In this document: piece after piece, positions 10,180 through 18,198 of the stretch | Position numbering within the stretch: position 1 is the first letter of the stretch | How the letters are laid out: every line of letters begins with the position of its first letter | Source: Deltaproteobacteria bacterium | Lineage (GTDB): Bacteria > Desulfobacterota > Binatia > Binatales > Binataceae | Assembly: GCA_021794015.1 (NCBI GenBank) | Contig: JAJYRQ010000001.1 | Span: 1 to 39,447 of the forward strand | Length of the DNA stretch: 39,447 nt | Reading direction: 5' to 3' | Position numbers and translations under genes: made by a program | Notes under the pieces: model-generated | Told to the model about the DNA's origin: nothing | Seen by the model: the letters and a program-made list of their open reading frames with translations, nothing else | Database searches by the model: none

Positions 10180-10214
10180 TGTCCGATAACAACGCCGGTG
10201 TCCGATAACAACGC
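10180..10214. repeat. Twin direct repeat, candidate operator
   Basis: The 16-base unit TGTCCGATAACAACGC occurs at 10180-10195 and again, identically, at 10199-10214, giving a 19-bp period. It lies between divergent genes and upstream of the inverted-repeat leader of the secreted protein. Two same-face direct repeats are typical of activator or repressor sites, but no matching regulator can be named. Confidence 0.5.
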
Positions 10215-10314
10215 AACGAAGGCACGCCCCGGTCGCAAAGTCGGGCGCATCGAGAACGCCGGCAGTGTGGGGTTGCAACGCTGGCTTGGACAGCCGCCTG
10301 CTCCGCTTTCGAGA

Positions 10315-10394
10315 CCGTAGCTTGGTTTGCGCGTGTCGAAGCGGGCCGCGTGCGGGCGCATCCTGGAGGCTTCGCAAATGTGCGATTACTACGG
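10315..10394 (+). ncRNA. Candidate structured 5' leader RNA (nested inverted repeats)
   Basis: Three nested complementary arms are visible. CCGTAG (10315-10320) pairs with CTACGG (10389-10394). TTTGCG (10326-10331) pairs with CGCAAA (10373-10378). CGAAGC (10337-10342) pairs with GCTTCG (10369-10374), sharing two bases with the previous arm, so those two helices may be alternatives. A simple hairpin follows at 10400-10425, then the proposed start codon. The arrangement resembles a riboswitch or attenuator, but it matches no aptamer consensus I recognise. In so GC-rich a region some nesting can arise by chance. Confidence 0.35.
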
Positions 10395-10399
10395 CGCGT

Positions 10400-10425
10400 C
10401 CCTTGCTCAGACACCGGAGCAAGGG
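10400..10425 (+). promoter_or_regulatory. Perfect hairpin just upstream of secreted-protein start
   Basis: CCCTTGCTC (10400-10408) and GAGCAAGGG (10417-10425) form a perfect 9-bp stem with an 8-base loop. It ends 11 bases before the proposed TTG start at 10437 and sequesters part of the G-rich putative ribosome-binding region. It is a candidate translational control element. No T-run follows, so it is not an ordinary terminator. Confidence 0.45.
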
Positions 10426-10436
10426 GGGCGGGTAGG

Positions 10437-12578
10437 TTGGCACGCGTACGGGGGGAGCGGCCAAGGCCGCGGCGCGCCGGCAGCGCCGGGTCACTCTTGC
10501 TGGCACTCACGATGGCGGCCGGTCTGTTGGCGGCTGATGGCCTGCCGGGGGGCGCTGAGCCGTCATTCGCGCAGAGCTATCCCCGGCAAGCGGTGCCGGT
10601 CGAACTTGCAGGGTCTGCCCTAAGAGGCACGCCCAACGTCGCCCCGTCACAGGTTTTCGGCATCAGGGCGCGCGCCGATCTAAGGGCAGCCGTCGATATG
10701 CGCTTTCTGGCTGCGGCTGGCGCCCGAGGGGGATCGCGCCAGGCCCCGAAATGGGTCGCACCCAGTCCGGGGTTTCGCAGCTTCGGCTTTGCCGCGCCGC
10801 CTGCGGCGCTTGAGGCGCCGCCTTCGCCGGCTACGGAGCAGGCGTTTACGGCCGAGGCCGCTGCCTTGCCGGCGAGCCCGCCCCTTAGCGCAAGCTTTGC
10901 CGGTGTCGGCGACAACGGCACCGTCATACCGCCTGACAGCGACGGCGCAGCGGGACCGAACCATCTGATGGCGGTGCTCAACAGCCAGGTGCAGGTCCAA
11001 GACCGGCAGGGCAGCGTGCTGACGAGCGTTTCGCTCGACGATTTTTGGAGCTCCCTGGGGATCGGGTTTGCGTTCGATCCGCGGGTTGGCTACGACGCCC
11101 TGTCCGAGCGTTGGTTTGTGGTCTCGGCGGCGGACCCGAATTCTCCGACCTCGGCGCTCCTAATCGCTGTTTCGGCAACCGCTGATCCGACTTCGGGGTG
11201 GAACCTCTACAAGGTCCCGATTGACCCGAAGGGCGCCCTGTGGGCGGATTTCCCGACGGTGGGTTTCAGCCGCGACTGGATTGTGGTGCAGGCAAATCTT
11301 TACACCACGGGGAGCGGCTTTTTCAGCCACTCGGCAATCTACGCTTTCGATAAGAGGGACCTTTATTCCGGCGCAACGGGGCTTTTCACCCGGCTCGACG
11401 ATGCCAGCGGGGGCTTTACCCAGTTTCCCGCCTCGACGTACGACCCCGACGTTGCGGTGGTTTACCTGCTGGAGACCTGGTCGGCGGCGGCAGCGACGCT
11501 TCGGCTAAGCGTGCTTGAGGGCCCGGTTGGCGCCGAGTCGCTGCAAAGCGGCGCGGCCTACGTGCAAGGCAGCGCGCCGTGGCAGTCGCGGGCGCCGCAG
11601 ACGAATTTTGCGCCGCAAGCAGGCTCGCCCAACGGCATCGACACCAACGATGACCGCCTTTTAAGCTGCGTCTACCGCAACGGAGCCCTGTGGACGAGCC
11701 ACACCATTTTCCTGCCCTTCGGGACGGCCGCCAGTCGCAGCGCCGTGCAGTGGTGGCAGGTAGGCGTCGGGCCCAGCCTGGGAGCCGTGCTGCAATCGGG
11801 AAGGATAGACGACCCGACCGGGAGCGTCTTTTTCGCCTATCCAAGCCTCGCCGTCAACCGCAAAGGCGACGCGATGCTGGGTTTTTCGCGCTTCTCGGTA
11901 AGCAGCGAAGCGAGCGCCGCCTACGCGCTGAGATTGCAGTCCGATCCGCCGGGAACGACGCGGCCTGGACAGCTTCTCAAGGCCGGCGAGGCGCCCTACA
12001 ACAAGACCTTTGGCACGGGTGAGAATCGGTGGGGAGACTACAACAGCGTCGTGGTGGATCCGGCCAACGACGCCGACTTCTGGACGCTCCAGGAGTACGC
12101 CGCGGCCGGCAATAGCTGGGGCACCTGGTGGGGACGCGTCGCTCTCACCGCGCCGGCGCCGACCTCGACGCCCGCGCCAACGCCAGCGTCAACCCCGGCG
12201 CCAACACCCGCGCCAACCCCGGACGGTGGATCGGCGCGCGGCGTCCCGATGCCGCGCGGCGGGCCGGTGGCAGGCCGGTCAGTGCCGGGCCGGACGCCCG
12301 GCCAGCCGCCTTCGCGGGGATTGGGCGTACCGGCGCAGGCGTCGAATTCGATGCCGTCCGGGGCCCCGCCTCGCGGTCGAGTCACGGATGCGGTCTGGGG
12401 GATTGTCCCTGGTTTGATGGGCGGAGCCGACGGCTTGCGCGTACGCGGCGCACTTACGCGGCCGGGGCGCGCATCGATTTCCGCCGCGTCTTCCGGGGGG
12501 TCCGTCGGCGATCGGTTTCGCGGCCTGCCGGCGCCCGGCGCATTCACGGTTGCGCCTGCGGCTTTCCCGGCTCCGTAG
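10437..12578 (+). CDS. Secreted propeller-like protein with Pro/Thr linker
   Basis: A 713-residue exported protein of unknown function. A basic N-terminus and hydrophobic stretch (about 15-35) ending near SFAQS look like a signal peptide. The central part (about 150-570) begins with PPDSDGAAGPNHLMAVLNSQ, a signature of secreted, probably beta-propeller proteins that usually read PPDTNGDVGPNH. It is rich in W/Y/G blade-like segments such as DPRVGYDALSERWFVV and NRWGDYNSVVVDP. Residues from about 571 to 597 are a PAPTP-type linker. The last 115 residues are Gly/Pro/Arg-rich without recognisable fold. A TTG at 10437 behind a G-rich stretch gives the most natural signal peptide; GTG 10380 or 10350 in the same frame are alternatives. 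A surface or extracellular role is inferred. Confidence 0.7.
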   Translation: MARVRGERPRPRRAGSAGSLLLALTMAAGLLAADGLPGGAEPSFAQSYPRQAVPVELAGSALRGTPNVAPSQVFGIRARADLRAAVDMRFLAAAGARGGSRQAPKWVAPSPGFRSFGFAAPPAALEAPPSPATEQAFTAEAAALPASPPLSASFAGVGDNGTVIPPDSDGAAGPNHLMAVLNSQVQVQDRQGSVLTSVSLDDFWSSLGIGFAFDPRVGYDALSERWFVVSAADPNSPTSALLIAVSATADPTSGWNLYKVPIDPKGALWADFPTVGFSRDWIVVQANLYTTGSGFFSHSAIYAFDKRDLYSGATGLFTRLDDASGGFTQFPASTYDPDVAVVYLLETWSAAAATLRLSVLEGPVGAESLQSGAAYVQGSAPWQSRAPQTNFAPQAGSPNGIDTNDDRLLSCVYRNGALWTSHTIFLPFGTAASRSAVQWWQVGVGPSLGAVLQSGRIDDPTGSVFFAYPSLAVNRKGDAMLGFSRFSVSSEASAAYALRLQSDPPGTTRPGQLLKAGEAPYNKTFGTGENRWGDYNSVVVDPANDADFWTLQEYAAAGNSWGTWWGRVALTAPAPTSTPAPTPASTPAPTPAPTPDGGSARGVPMPRGGPVAGRSVPGRTPGQPPSRGLGVPAQASNSMPSGAPPRGRVTDAVWGIVPGLMGGADGLRVRGALTRPGRASISAASSGGSVGDRFRGLPAPGAFTVAPAAFPAP

Positions 12579-12661
12579 CGTCTAGCGGCGCGCCAGCTCT
12601 GCCGGGCGTACGCGGACCGCCGGGCAGGCTTGGCTGGCCCCGCGGGGCGCACCTGCCGCTA

Positions 12662-12690
12662 TTCAGATGGTGCGGGGTTGTGGGTATATT
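12662..12690 (+). promoter_or_regulatory. Candidate sigma-70 promoter for the HtrA gene
   Basis: TTCAGA (12662-12667) and TATATT (12685-12690) are separated by 17 bp, matching the -35/-10 consensus at 4 of 6 and 5 of 6 positions. They lie in a locally A/T-rich patch that stands out in GC-rich DNA. The start codon of the protease is 157 bp downstream. There is no experimental support. Confidence 0.35.
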
Positions 12691-12847
12691 TACTTGTAGC
12701 TGTAATGGAGACGGCTTGCGCGCGCGGCTCGGAGTCCCGCCAAGCGGTTGGCTGCCGCCATTGCGCGGGCAAGCCGTCCGCAGCCACGGGAAGCCCGGAC
12801 CCGGTGCGAGCCACAATAGCAATCCCGCTCGGTCCAGGGAGGTCGTA

Positions 12848-14389
12848 ATGCTCAGAAGGTTGAGTGCCCTAGCCGCGGTCGTGGCGCTGGTGGTGGTCGT
12901 CGCGTTCGTGCGTGCCGGGGCTTTCCCGCTATGGGGATCGTCGCATCGCGGCCAGGCGCGCCCGCAAGGGTCGGCCCCGATGCAGTTGGCGGCCAAGGCG
13001 AACGAACCTGCGGCGAGTGCGCATCCCGAGCCGGCCCCGGCGGGCGTAGCCGTGGCTTCCTTCGCCCCGTTGGTGAAGCAGGTCGTGGCCACGGTGGTCA
13101 ATGTGAGCGTGGTGCAGCGGGTCAAGGCCTCGGGCTTTGGCATGTTCGGCCCGGGCGAGGAATCGCCCGAACTGCCGTTTGGCCCGGAGGGGAATCCTTT
13201 CGAGCAGTTCCGGCGGTTTTTCGGCCCGACGCCGCATGAGTTCAAACAGCACGGACTTGGATCAGGCGTGATCGTTTCTTCCGACGGATACATCCTGACC
13301 AACGAGCATGTCGTGGGCCACGCCGATCAAATACATGTGCGGTTGACCGACAAACGGGAATTCACCGCCAAGGTGGTGGGCAAGGACGCCAAGACCGACC
13401 TTGCGCTTATTAAGATCAAGACCGAGGGGCCGCTGCCGGCGGCCGTTCTGGGCGATTCGGCCGGGCTGCAGGTAGGCGACTGGGTGGTGGCCATCGGCAA
13501 CCCCTTTGGTTTCAATTTCACGGTCACCGCCGGGATAATCAGCGCCAAGGGAAGGATTCTCGGCGGCAACTACGACAATTTCCTCCAGACCGACGCGTCG
13601 ATAAACCCCGGCAACTCGGGCGGCCCTCTTTTCAACACCCGGGGCGAAGTTGTCGGAATCAACACCGCAATTTACAGCAGCACGGGCAGCAATGCCGGGA
13701 TCGGGTTTGCCATCCCGGTGAACCTGGCCAAGAACGTGATGGAGCAGCTCAAGGAACACGGCCGGGTAATTCGCGGATGGCTCGGCGTCGAAATTCAGGA
13801 GGTAACGCCCGATCTCGCCCATGCCTTCGGGCTGCCCAAGCCCGAGGGAGCGCTGGTGGCCGGGGTCGAGGGCGGAGGTCCGGCGGAAAAAGCCGGGATC
13901 AAGCAGGGCGACGTGATCGTTAAGTTCGACGGGCGCCCCGTGCAGAGCGAGCATCAGCTCCCCGAGCTGGTCGCCCAAACCCCGGTGCACAAGAAAGTCG
14001 CGGTCGAGGTCGTGCGCAACGGCAAGCATCTCACCGTCGAGGCGACTATCGGCGAACTCAAGGAGGAGCAGGTGGCCCTGGCGCGCGGCGAACAGCCCGG
14101 CTTCAACTGGGGCTTGGAAGTGCAGGACATTACGCCCGAGATCGCCAACCGGCTCAATCTTTCCTCCGCAAAAGGGGTGATCGTCCGCAACGTCAAACCC
14201 GATACGCCGGCTGCCGACGCCGGCATCCAGCGCGGCGACATCGTGCGCGAGGTGAACCACCAGAAAACCGATTCGGTCAGCGAGTTCCTGAGCCTGGCCG
14301 CCAAGGCCAAGAAGAGCAAAAAGCCCGCCTTGCTCCTGGTGCAGCGAGGCAAGAACACGATCTACGTCATCATCAAGCCAGAGGGTTGA
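12848..14389 (+). CDS. degP: HtrA/DegP-type periplasmic serine protease with two PDZ domains
   Basis: A 513-residue periplasmic protease/chaperone that degrades misfolded envelope proteins. It has an N-terminal hydrophobic signal/anchor (about 6-22) and a Pro/Ala-rich linker, then a trypsin-like domain (about 65-305) with the triad H154 (TNEHVVG), D184 (TDLALIKI) and S257 (GNSGGP). PDZ1 (about 309-400) begins at RGWLGVEIQEVTPDLA, and PDZ2 (about 420-505) follows. The 35-residue insert rich in Gly, Pro and Phe after VNVSVVQRV corresponds to the regulatory LA-loop. ATG 12848 has GGAGG at 6 bp spacing; the open frame upstream is GC-rich noise overlapping the preceding gene. The two PDZ domains favour the DegP/DegQ class over single-PDZ DegS. 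Confidence 0.93.
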   Translation: MLRRLSALAAVVALVVVVAFVRAGAFPLWGSSHRGQARPQGSAPMQLAAKANEPAASAHPEPAPAGVAVASFAPLVKQVVATVVNVSVVQRVKASGFGMFGPGEESPELPFGPEGNPFEQFRRFFGPTPHEFKQHGLGSGVIVSSDGYILTNEHVVGHADQIHVRLTDKREFTAKVVGKDAKTDLALIKIKTEGPLPAAVLGDSAGLQVGDWVVAIGNPFGFNFTVTAGIISAKGRILGGNYDNFLQTDASINPGNSGGPLFNTRGEVVGINTAIYSSTGSNAGIGFAIPVNLAKNVMEQLKEHGRVIRGWLGVEIQEVTPDLAHAFGLPKPEGALVAGVEGGGPAEKAGIKQGDVIVKFDGRPVQSEHQLPELVAQTPVHKKVAVEVVRNGKHLTVEATIGELKEEQVALARGEQPGFNWGLEVQDITPEIANRLNLSSAKGVIVRNVKPDTPAADAGIQRGDIVREVNHQKTDSVSEFLSLAAKAKKSKKPALLLVQRGKNTIYVIIKPEG

Positions 14390-14423
14390 GCCGCTTCGGT
14401 AGCGGGCCCCGCCTCCGCTCGCG

Positions 14424-14439
14424 GCCGGCGAAAGCCGGC
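14424..14439 (+). terminator. GNRA-capped hairpin after the HtrA gene
   Basis: GCCGGC-GAAA-GCCGGC forms a perfect 6-bp stem closed by a GAAA tetraloop, 35 bases after the protease stop codon. There is no U-run, so factor-independent termination is uncertain; it may simply stabilise the 3' end. Confidence 0.3.
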
Positions 14440-14507
14440 GCGGCCGCACCGGCCGCAGCCGCGGGCGCGCCGGCCCTGGTGGCGAACAGTCGAAGAGGCG
14501 GCCGCCG

Positions 14508-15338
14508 ATGACAGCATGGCTAGAGTTGGCGGACGACTTGGGCGAGCCGCTTAGGCTCAAGCGGCCGCCCGGCCGGGTTGTTTCGCTGGTTCCGAGCGTC
14601 ACCGAAACCGTCTTTGCGCTGGGCGCCGGAGAGCGCCTGGTCGCGGCGACCCGTTACTGCGTGGTGCCGCGCCGGGGAGTGTCCGGATTGGTAAAGGTGG
14701 GTGGCACGAAGAACCCGGACATCGCTGCGATCCTGCGGCTTGCTCCGGACCTGGTGCTGGCCAACGCCGAGGAAAACCGCGCCCAGGACGTGCAGGCGCT
14801 GCGCGCGGGAGCAGTGCCGGTGTTCGTGACCTATCCGCGCACGATTCAGGGGGCAGCCGAGATGGTTGCCGGCCTGGGCCGGATCCTTGGTTGTGTCGAG
14901 GCGGCCTCCCGTTTGGCCGAGCAAATCTTGGAGCAGCGCGCGCGGCGCGCGACTCAGGCAGCTTCCCGGCCGCGCCCATGGCCGCGGCTGTTTGTTCCGA
15001 TTTGGAAGAACCCCTGGATGAGCTTCAACCGGGACAGCTACGCCCACGATCTTCTCGCCGTGCTTGGGTTTGAAAACATCTACGCCGACTTTCCCCGGCG
15101 TTATCCGGCCACCACCCTGGAAGAGGCTTTCGACCTCGGCTTTGACGCCGTGCTTTTGCCCGACGAGCCCTACCGCTTCGACCAGGCAGACGCCGAGGAG
15201 CTCAGGGGCCTGATGAAGAGAAAAGCTCGACGCGAGGTTCGGTTGATAAGCGGGCGCGATCTGCACTGGTACGGCCGGCATACTCTCGGCGGTCTTGGCC
15301 GGCTTGCCGAGCAGGTTAAGATTCTGCGCAGAGCTTGA
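14508..15338 (+). CDS. BtuF-like (periplasmic-binding-protein 2 fold) protein without signal peptide
   Basis: A 276-residue member of the helical-backbone metal-chelate receptor family (BtuF/FhuD, Pfam PF01497). The N-terminal lobe carries RVVSLVPSVTETVFALGAGE and GGTKNPDIAAILRLAPDLVLAN. The C-terminal lobe carries FVPIWKNPWMSFNRDSYAHD and ISGRDLHWYG. The first residues (MTAWLELADDLGEPL) are not a signal sequence, so it is probably cytosolic. Similar signal-less proteins are commonly annotated as cobalamin-binding, but no transporter or corrinoid enzyme is adjacent to confirm this. It is 138 bp upstream of the CoA-racemase gene on the same strand. The ligand is unknown; a corrinoid or haem-like chelate is the best guess. 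Confidence 0.8.
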   Translation: MTAWLELADDLGEPLRLKRPPGRVVSLVPSVTETVFALGAGERLVAATRYCVVPRRGVSGLVKVGGTKNPDIAAILRLAPDLVLANAEENRAQDVQALRAGAVPVFVTYPRTIQGAAEMVAGLGRILGCVEAASRLAEQILEQRARRATQAASRPRPWPRLFVPIWKNPWMSFNRDSYAHDLLAVLGFENIYADFPRRYPATTLEEAFDLGFDAVLLPDEPYRFDQADAEELRGLMKRKARREVRLISGRDLHWYGRHTLGGLGRLAEQVKILRRA

Positions 15339-15476
15339 GGCTTTGCCCAAGCCGGGTTGGGGCCGGGGCGCGCGCCGCGGGCGGGCGCGGGCAGGAAAAG
15401 CTTGATGCGCCGCCGGCTTGCGCGGCGAGGCCAGCCCGGCCCTAAAGCAAACGACAGGCCGCCTAGGAGGAGCGCC

Positions 15477-16682
15477 GTGATTCAGCCCTTGGACAACATT
15501 CGAGTAGTCGATCTGACCAAGCTTGCGCCCGGGCCGCACTGTACGATGATCCTCGGCGACCTGGGGGCGGAGGTCGTCAAGATCGAGGAGCCGGGACCGC
15601 CCACGGGCAGGCGCGCCGAACAGGCCGGCGGCGCCGGCAGCCAGTTGCGTCTGCCCAGCGGGGTGGGCGCTTCGCCGTACAACGCGTTGGGCCGCAACAA
15701 GCGCTCGATCGCGCTCAACCTGAAAGACCCGATGGGGCGCGAGGTGCTGCTCAAGCTCGCAGCGCGCTGCGATGTCCTAGTGGAAGAGTTCCGCCCAGGC
15801 GTGGCTCGGCGCCTGGGAATCGACTACGACACGCTGAGCCGGCTCAACCCCCGGCTGGTTTACTGTTCAATCACCGGCTACGGCCAGAACGGCCCCTACC
15901 GCGATTTGGTCGGGCACGACCTCAATTACATCGGGACCGCCGGCGCACTCTCGATCCTAGGGCGCAGGGGCGAGCCGCCGACCATACCGCACAACCTTTT
16001 GGCCGACTATGCCGGCGGCGGAATGCACGCAGCGATCGGCGTCCTGGCGGCGCTCCTGGCGCGCGAGCGAACCGGCGCGGGCCAGTACGTGGACATCGCG
16101 ATGCTTGACGGCACGCTGCTCGTCATGGCGCAGGCGCTTTGCACCTATTTTGCGACCCGGCGCCCGCCGCGTCGGGGCGAAACGATGCTCGACGGGGGTT
16201 CGCCCTTCTACAACATCTACCTGACCAAGGACGAGAAGTACCTGACCATTGCCGCTATCGAACCCTGGTTTTACGCCAATCTATGCCGGGCGCTGGGGCG
16301 CGAGGACCTGGTCGCCGACCAGTATAACCGCGACAAGTACGAGACGATGCAGGCCGAGCTGGCGGCCATCTTTCGCACCAGGACGCGGGATGAATGGTTT
16401 CAATTCTTCGGAGCAAGCGATGTCGCCGTGGGACGGATGCTGACGCTTGACGAACTCGAGCAGGACCCGCAGATAGCTGCCCGCAACATGATAGTCGAGC
16501 TGGAGACGCCCGCCGGCGAGCGCGTCAAGCAGGTGGGGCTGTCGATCAAGCTGTCCAAAACGCCCGGCTCGATCCGGCGGCTGGCGCCCGCTTTGGGCGA
16601 ACACACCGACGCGATCCTTGAAGAGCTCGGCTATACGAACGCCGACATAGCGCGCATGCGCGCCGGCGCAGCAATCAGGTAG
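15477..16682 (+). CDS. mcr: Alpha-methylacyl-CoA racemase (CoA-transferase family III fold)
   Basis: A 401-residue CaiB/BaiF-fold enzyme. It starts at a GTG behind AGGAGG at 6 bp spacing, and the fold begins at once with NIRVVDLTKLAPGPHCTMIL. GYGQNGPYRDLVGHDLNYIG places H147, NLLADYAGGGMHAA places D177, and AAIEPWFYANL places E262. Their spacing (30 and 115 residues from the His) equals that of the catalytic His126, Asp156 and Glu241 of Mycobacterium tuberculosis MCR. The protein therefore reads as an epimerase of 2-methylacyl-CoA thioesters rather than a generic CoA-transferase. Such enzymes make (S)-2-methylacyl-CoA available for beta-oxidation of branched chains or sterol side chains. The next gene, an RraA-fold protein, follows after 19 bp. 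A CoA-transferase role is the alternative. Confidence 0.88.
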   Translation: MIQPLDNIRVVDLTKLAPGPHCTMILGDLGAEVVKIEEPGPPTGRRAEQAGGAGSQLRLPSGVGASPYNALGRNKRSIALNLKDPMGREVLLKLAARCDVLVEEFRPGVARRLGIDYDTLSRLNPRLVYCSITGYGQNGPYRDLVGHDLNYIGTAGALSILGRRGEPPTIPHNLLADYAGGGMHAAIGVLAALLARERTGAGQYVDIAMLDGTLLVMAQALCTYFATRRPPRRGETMLDGGSPFYNIYLTKDEKYLTIAAIEPWFYANLCRALGREDLVADQYNRDKYETMQAELAAIFRTRTRDEWFQFFGASDVAVGRMLTLDELEQDPQIAARNMIVELETPAGERVKQVGLSIKLSKTPGSIRRLAPALGEHTDAILEELGYTNADIARMRAGAAIR

Positions 16683-16701
16683 CGCGCAAGGAGAGTCGGC
16701 C

Positions 16702-17331
16702 GTGACCGAGGGCTCCTGCCAGGCACAGCTCGAAAAGGCGCGCGCCTTTTCGGCGGCCACCCTGATCGAGGCCAACAGCGGCGCCGGCGCCATGGCGATG
16801 GCGATAAAGCCGCTGGCCCCCGCGATGCGAGTTTGCGGCTTCGCAACCACCGTGCATTGCCCGCCAGGCGACAATCTGACGCTGCACCAAGCCATCTACG
16901 CCTGTTCGCCCGGGGCCGTGCTGGTGGTTGAAGTGTCGGGCCACTTCGAGGCGGGCTACTGGGGTTCGCTCATGACTCAGGCGGCGCTGGCCCGGCGCTT
17001 GGGCGGTCTGGTGATCGACGGCTGCGTCCGGGACAGTGACGAGATCAGGGCGTCAGGTTTTCCCGTCTTCGCCCGCGGCGTCTCGATCCGTGGAACCGCC
17101 AAGCAGGGCGGCGGTACCGTCAACCAGCCCATCGTCGCCGGCGGCGTCTGGGTGGCTCCGGGCGAGCTGGTCGTCGGCGACGCCGACGGCGTGGTCGTCG
17201 TGCCGCAGCGGGCGCTGGCCTCCGTGCTCGAGGCGGCGCGTCAGCGGGTCGAGCGCGAGGCGCAAGTGTGCAAGCAACTGGCCGCCGGTGCCACCACACT
17301 CGAGCTCTTCGGCTGGTGCGACAAGCGCTGA
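16702..17331 (+). CDS. RraA-fold protein (HMG-aldolase/oxaloacetate decarboxylase-like)
   Basis: A 209-residue RraA/DlpA-family protein. GGLVIDGCVRDSDEI carries the conserved Arg-Asp pair that binds substrate and metal in 4-hydroxy-4-methyl-2-oxoglutarate aldolases; GDADGVVVVPQ is the other family signature. GTG 16702 has AAGGAG at about 9 bp. Members either inhibit RNase E or cleave and decarboxylate oxo-acids. Location directly behind an acyl-CoA racemase favours a catabolic lyase over an RNase regulator, which is an inference. Residues KQGGGTVNQPI match the aldolase-type loop. Confidence 0.85.
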   Translation: MTEGSCQAQLEKARAFSAATLIEANSGAGAMAMAIKPLAPAMRVCGFATTVHCPPGDNLTLHQAIYACSPGAVLVVEVSGHFEAGYWGSLMTQAALARRLGGLVIDGCVRDSDEIRASGFPVFARGVSIRGTAKQGGGTVNQPIVAGGVWVAPGELVVGDADGVVVVPQRALASVLEAARQRVEREAQVCKQLAAGATTLELFGWCDKR

Positions 17332-17494
17332 GGAAGCGAGGGTCCGGCCCTTGCACCAGCGTTATCTCCCCCAAATAAGTTACGAAATGCTCAAGGCGAG
17401 CCGATGATCCGTCATCCTGAACGGAGGCTGCGGGAATGAAGGGTCGCGCGCGGCGCCCGCGCGTCAGAGTCCCGCAGGCGCGCCAGCTCCGCTT

Positions 17495-17555
17495 CCCTCG
17501 CCTCGCCCGCGAAGCGGGAGAGGCCGCGCAGCGTCTGTCGCTGCGCGGGTGAGGG
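17495..17555. repeat. Palindromic repeat with nested inverted repeats
   Basis: The element is bounded by CCCTCGCC (17495-17502) and GTGAGGG (17549-17555). It contains CCCGC-GAA-GCGGG and a perfect 10-bp inverted repeat CCGCGCAGCG (17524-17533) / CGCTGCGCGG (17539-17548). It would form a cruciform or a transcript hairpin. Confidence 0.6.
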
Positions 17556-17620
17556 TGCAGGTCTACCGCATCGGCACTCTCACCCCTTCGACTCCGCTTG
17601 CGCTCCGCTCGGGGCGGCGC

Positions 17621-17675
17621 CGTCCCCCCTCTCCTTGATCCTCTCCCCCACCGGGGGAGAGGAATGAGGAAAAGG
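17621..17675. repeat. Intergenic palindromic element, copy A
   Basis: CGTCCCCCCTCTCCTTGATC is followed by CTCTCCCCC-ACC-GGGGGAGAGG. The 9-bp arms form a strong hairpin. A nearly identical unit occurs at 18038-18092. A further GGCGGGGGAGAGGG half-unit follows at 17697-17710. Confidence 0.7.
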
Positions 17676-17933
17676 CGGTGCGTGCGCCGCTGCCCCGGCG
17701 GGGGAGAGGGAAAGGAAAAGAGGGCGCCCCGTCTTTGTCACCCCCGCGCGCCTCGCTTCTGTCACCCCCGCGCGCGGTACTGACCGCACGGCAGCTTGCC
17801 CGACCAGCGGGAGCGCAATGCGGGGATGCGCGACGCGCGTCCCTGCCGCCATGCAATGGCCACGCGCGGGGGTGGCAAGCAGGAGCCGGACGCCCCACTG
17901 CCGTCATTCCCGCGCGCGGTGCTCGTTCTTGTC

Positions 17934-17968
17934 TCCCTCTCCCCTTGGGGGGAGAGGGAAGGGTGAGC
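17934..17968. repeat. Intergenic palindromic element, variant copy
   Basis: CCCTCTCCCC-TTGGGG-GGAGAGGG is the same hairpin type with different flanks. It is preceded by a CCCCACTGC-CGTCATTCCCGC module that recurs at 18103-18125. Confidence 0.55.
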
Positions 17969-18037
17969 GGGGCTGCTGGCGCCACCTCGAGCCCCTGGGT
18001 GCGTCCCCCCTCTCCCTTCGACTCCGCTTGCGCGGTG

Positions 18038-18092
18038 CGTCCCCCCTCTCCTTGATCCTCTCCCCCGGCGGGGGAGAGGAATCAGGAAAAGG
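18038..18092. repeat. Intergenic palindromic element, copy B
   Basis: This unit repeats the one at 17621-17675 almost base for base, differing in the loop (GGC in place of ACC) and a few flanking bases. It is preceded by CCCTTCGACTCCGCTTGCGC, which also occurs near 17584, so the repeated module is longer than the hairpin. Confidence 0.7.
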
Positions 18093-18169
18093 GGGTCCGT
18101 GCCCCACTGCTGTCATTCCCGCGCGGTGCTGACCGCAGGGCAGGCCTGCTCGTGCTAGAAGCAGCCTCA

Positions 18170-18198
18170 CCTCGCCCCGCTCCCGCATGCGGGCGAGG
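18170..18198. repeat. Hairpin CCTCGCCC...GGGCGAGG with central palindrome
   Basis: 8-bp arms (18170-18177 and 18191-18198) enclose the perfect 12-bp palindrome CCCGCATGCGGG (18182-18193). It is downstream of gloA (minus strand) by about 90 bp and may help terminate it. Confidence 0.5.

Larger units (their letters stand above)
9946..10436. other. Non-coding interval with repeats and structured leader
   Basis: No gene is supported here; short frames in it are high-GC chance openings. It lies between the minus-strand ABC ATPase start and the plus-strand secreted protein, so it should hold two divergent promoters. It contains a tandem 16-bp direct repeat (10180-10214), nested inverted repeats (10315-10394) and a 9-bp perfect hairpin (10400-10425), each listed separately. 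Confidence 0.6.

Noticed and set aside
12128..12847. 240-codon upstream extension of the HtrA frame
   Set aside because: It overlaps the 3' part of the secreted protein gene, has no signal peptide, and the strong GGAGG precedes ATG 12848.
13262..14602. 446-codon minus-strand frame opposite the HtrA gene
   Set aside because: Antisense shadow of the protease; no recognisable domains.
17600..18130. Possible CRISPR-like repeat array
   Set aside because: Repeats are irregularly spaced, few, palindromic and of different types; no constant-length spacers and no cas genes.
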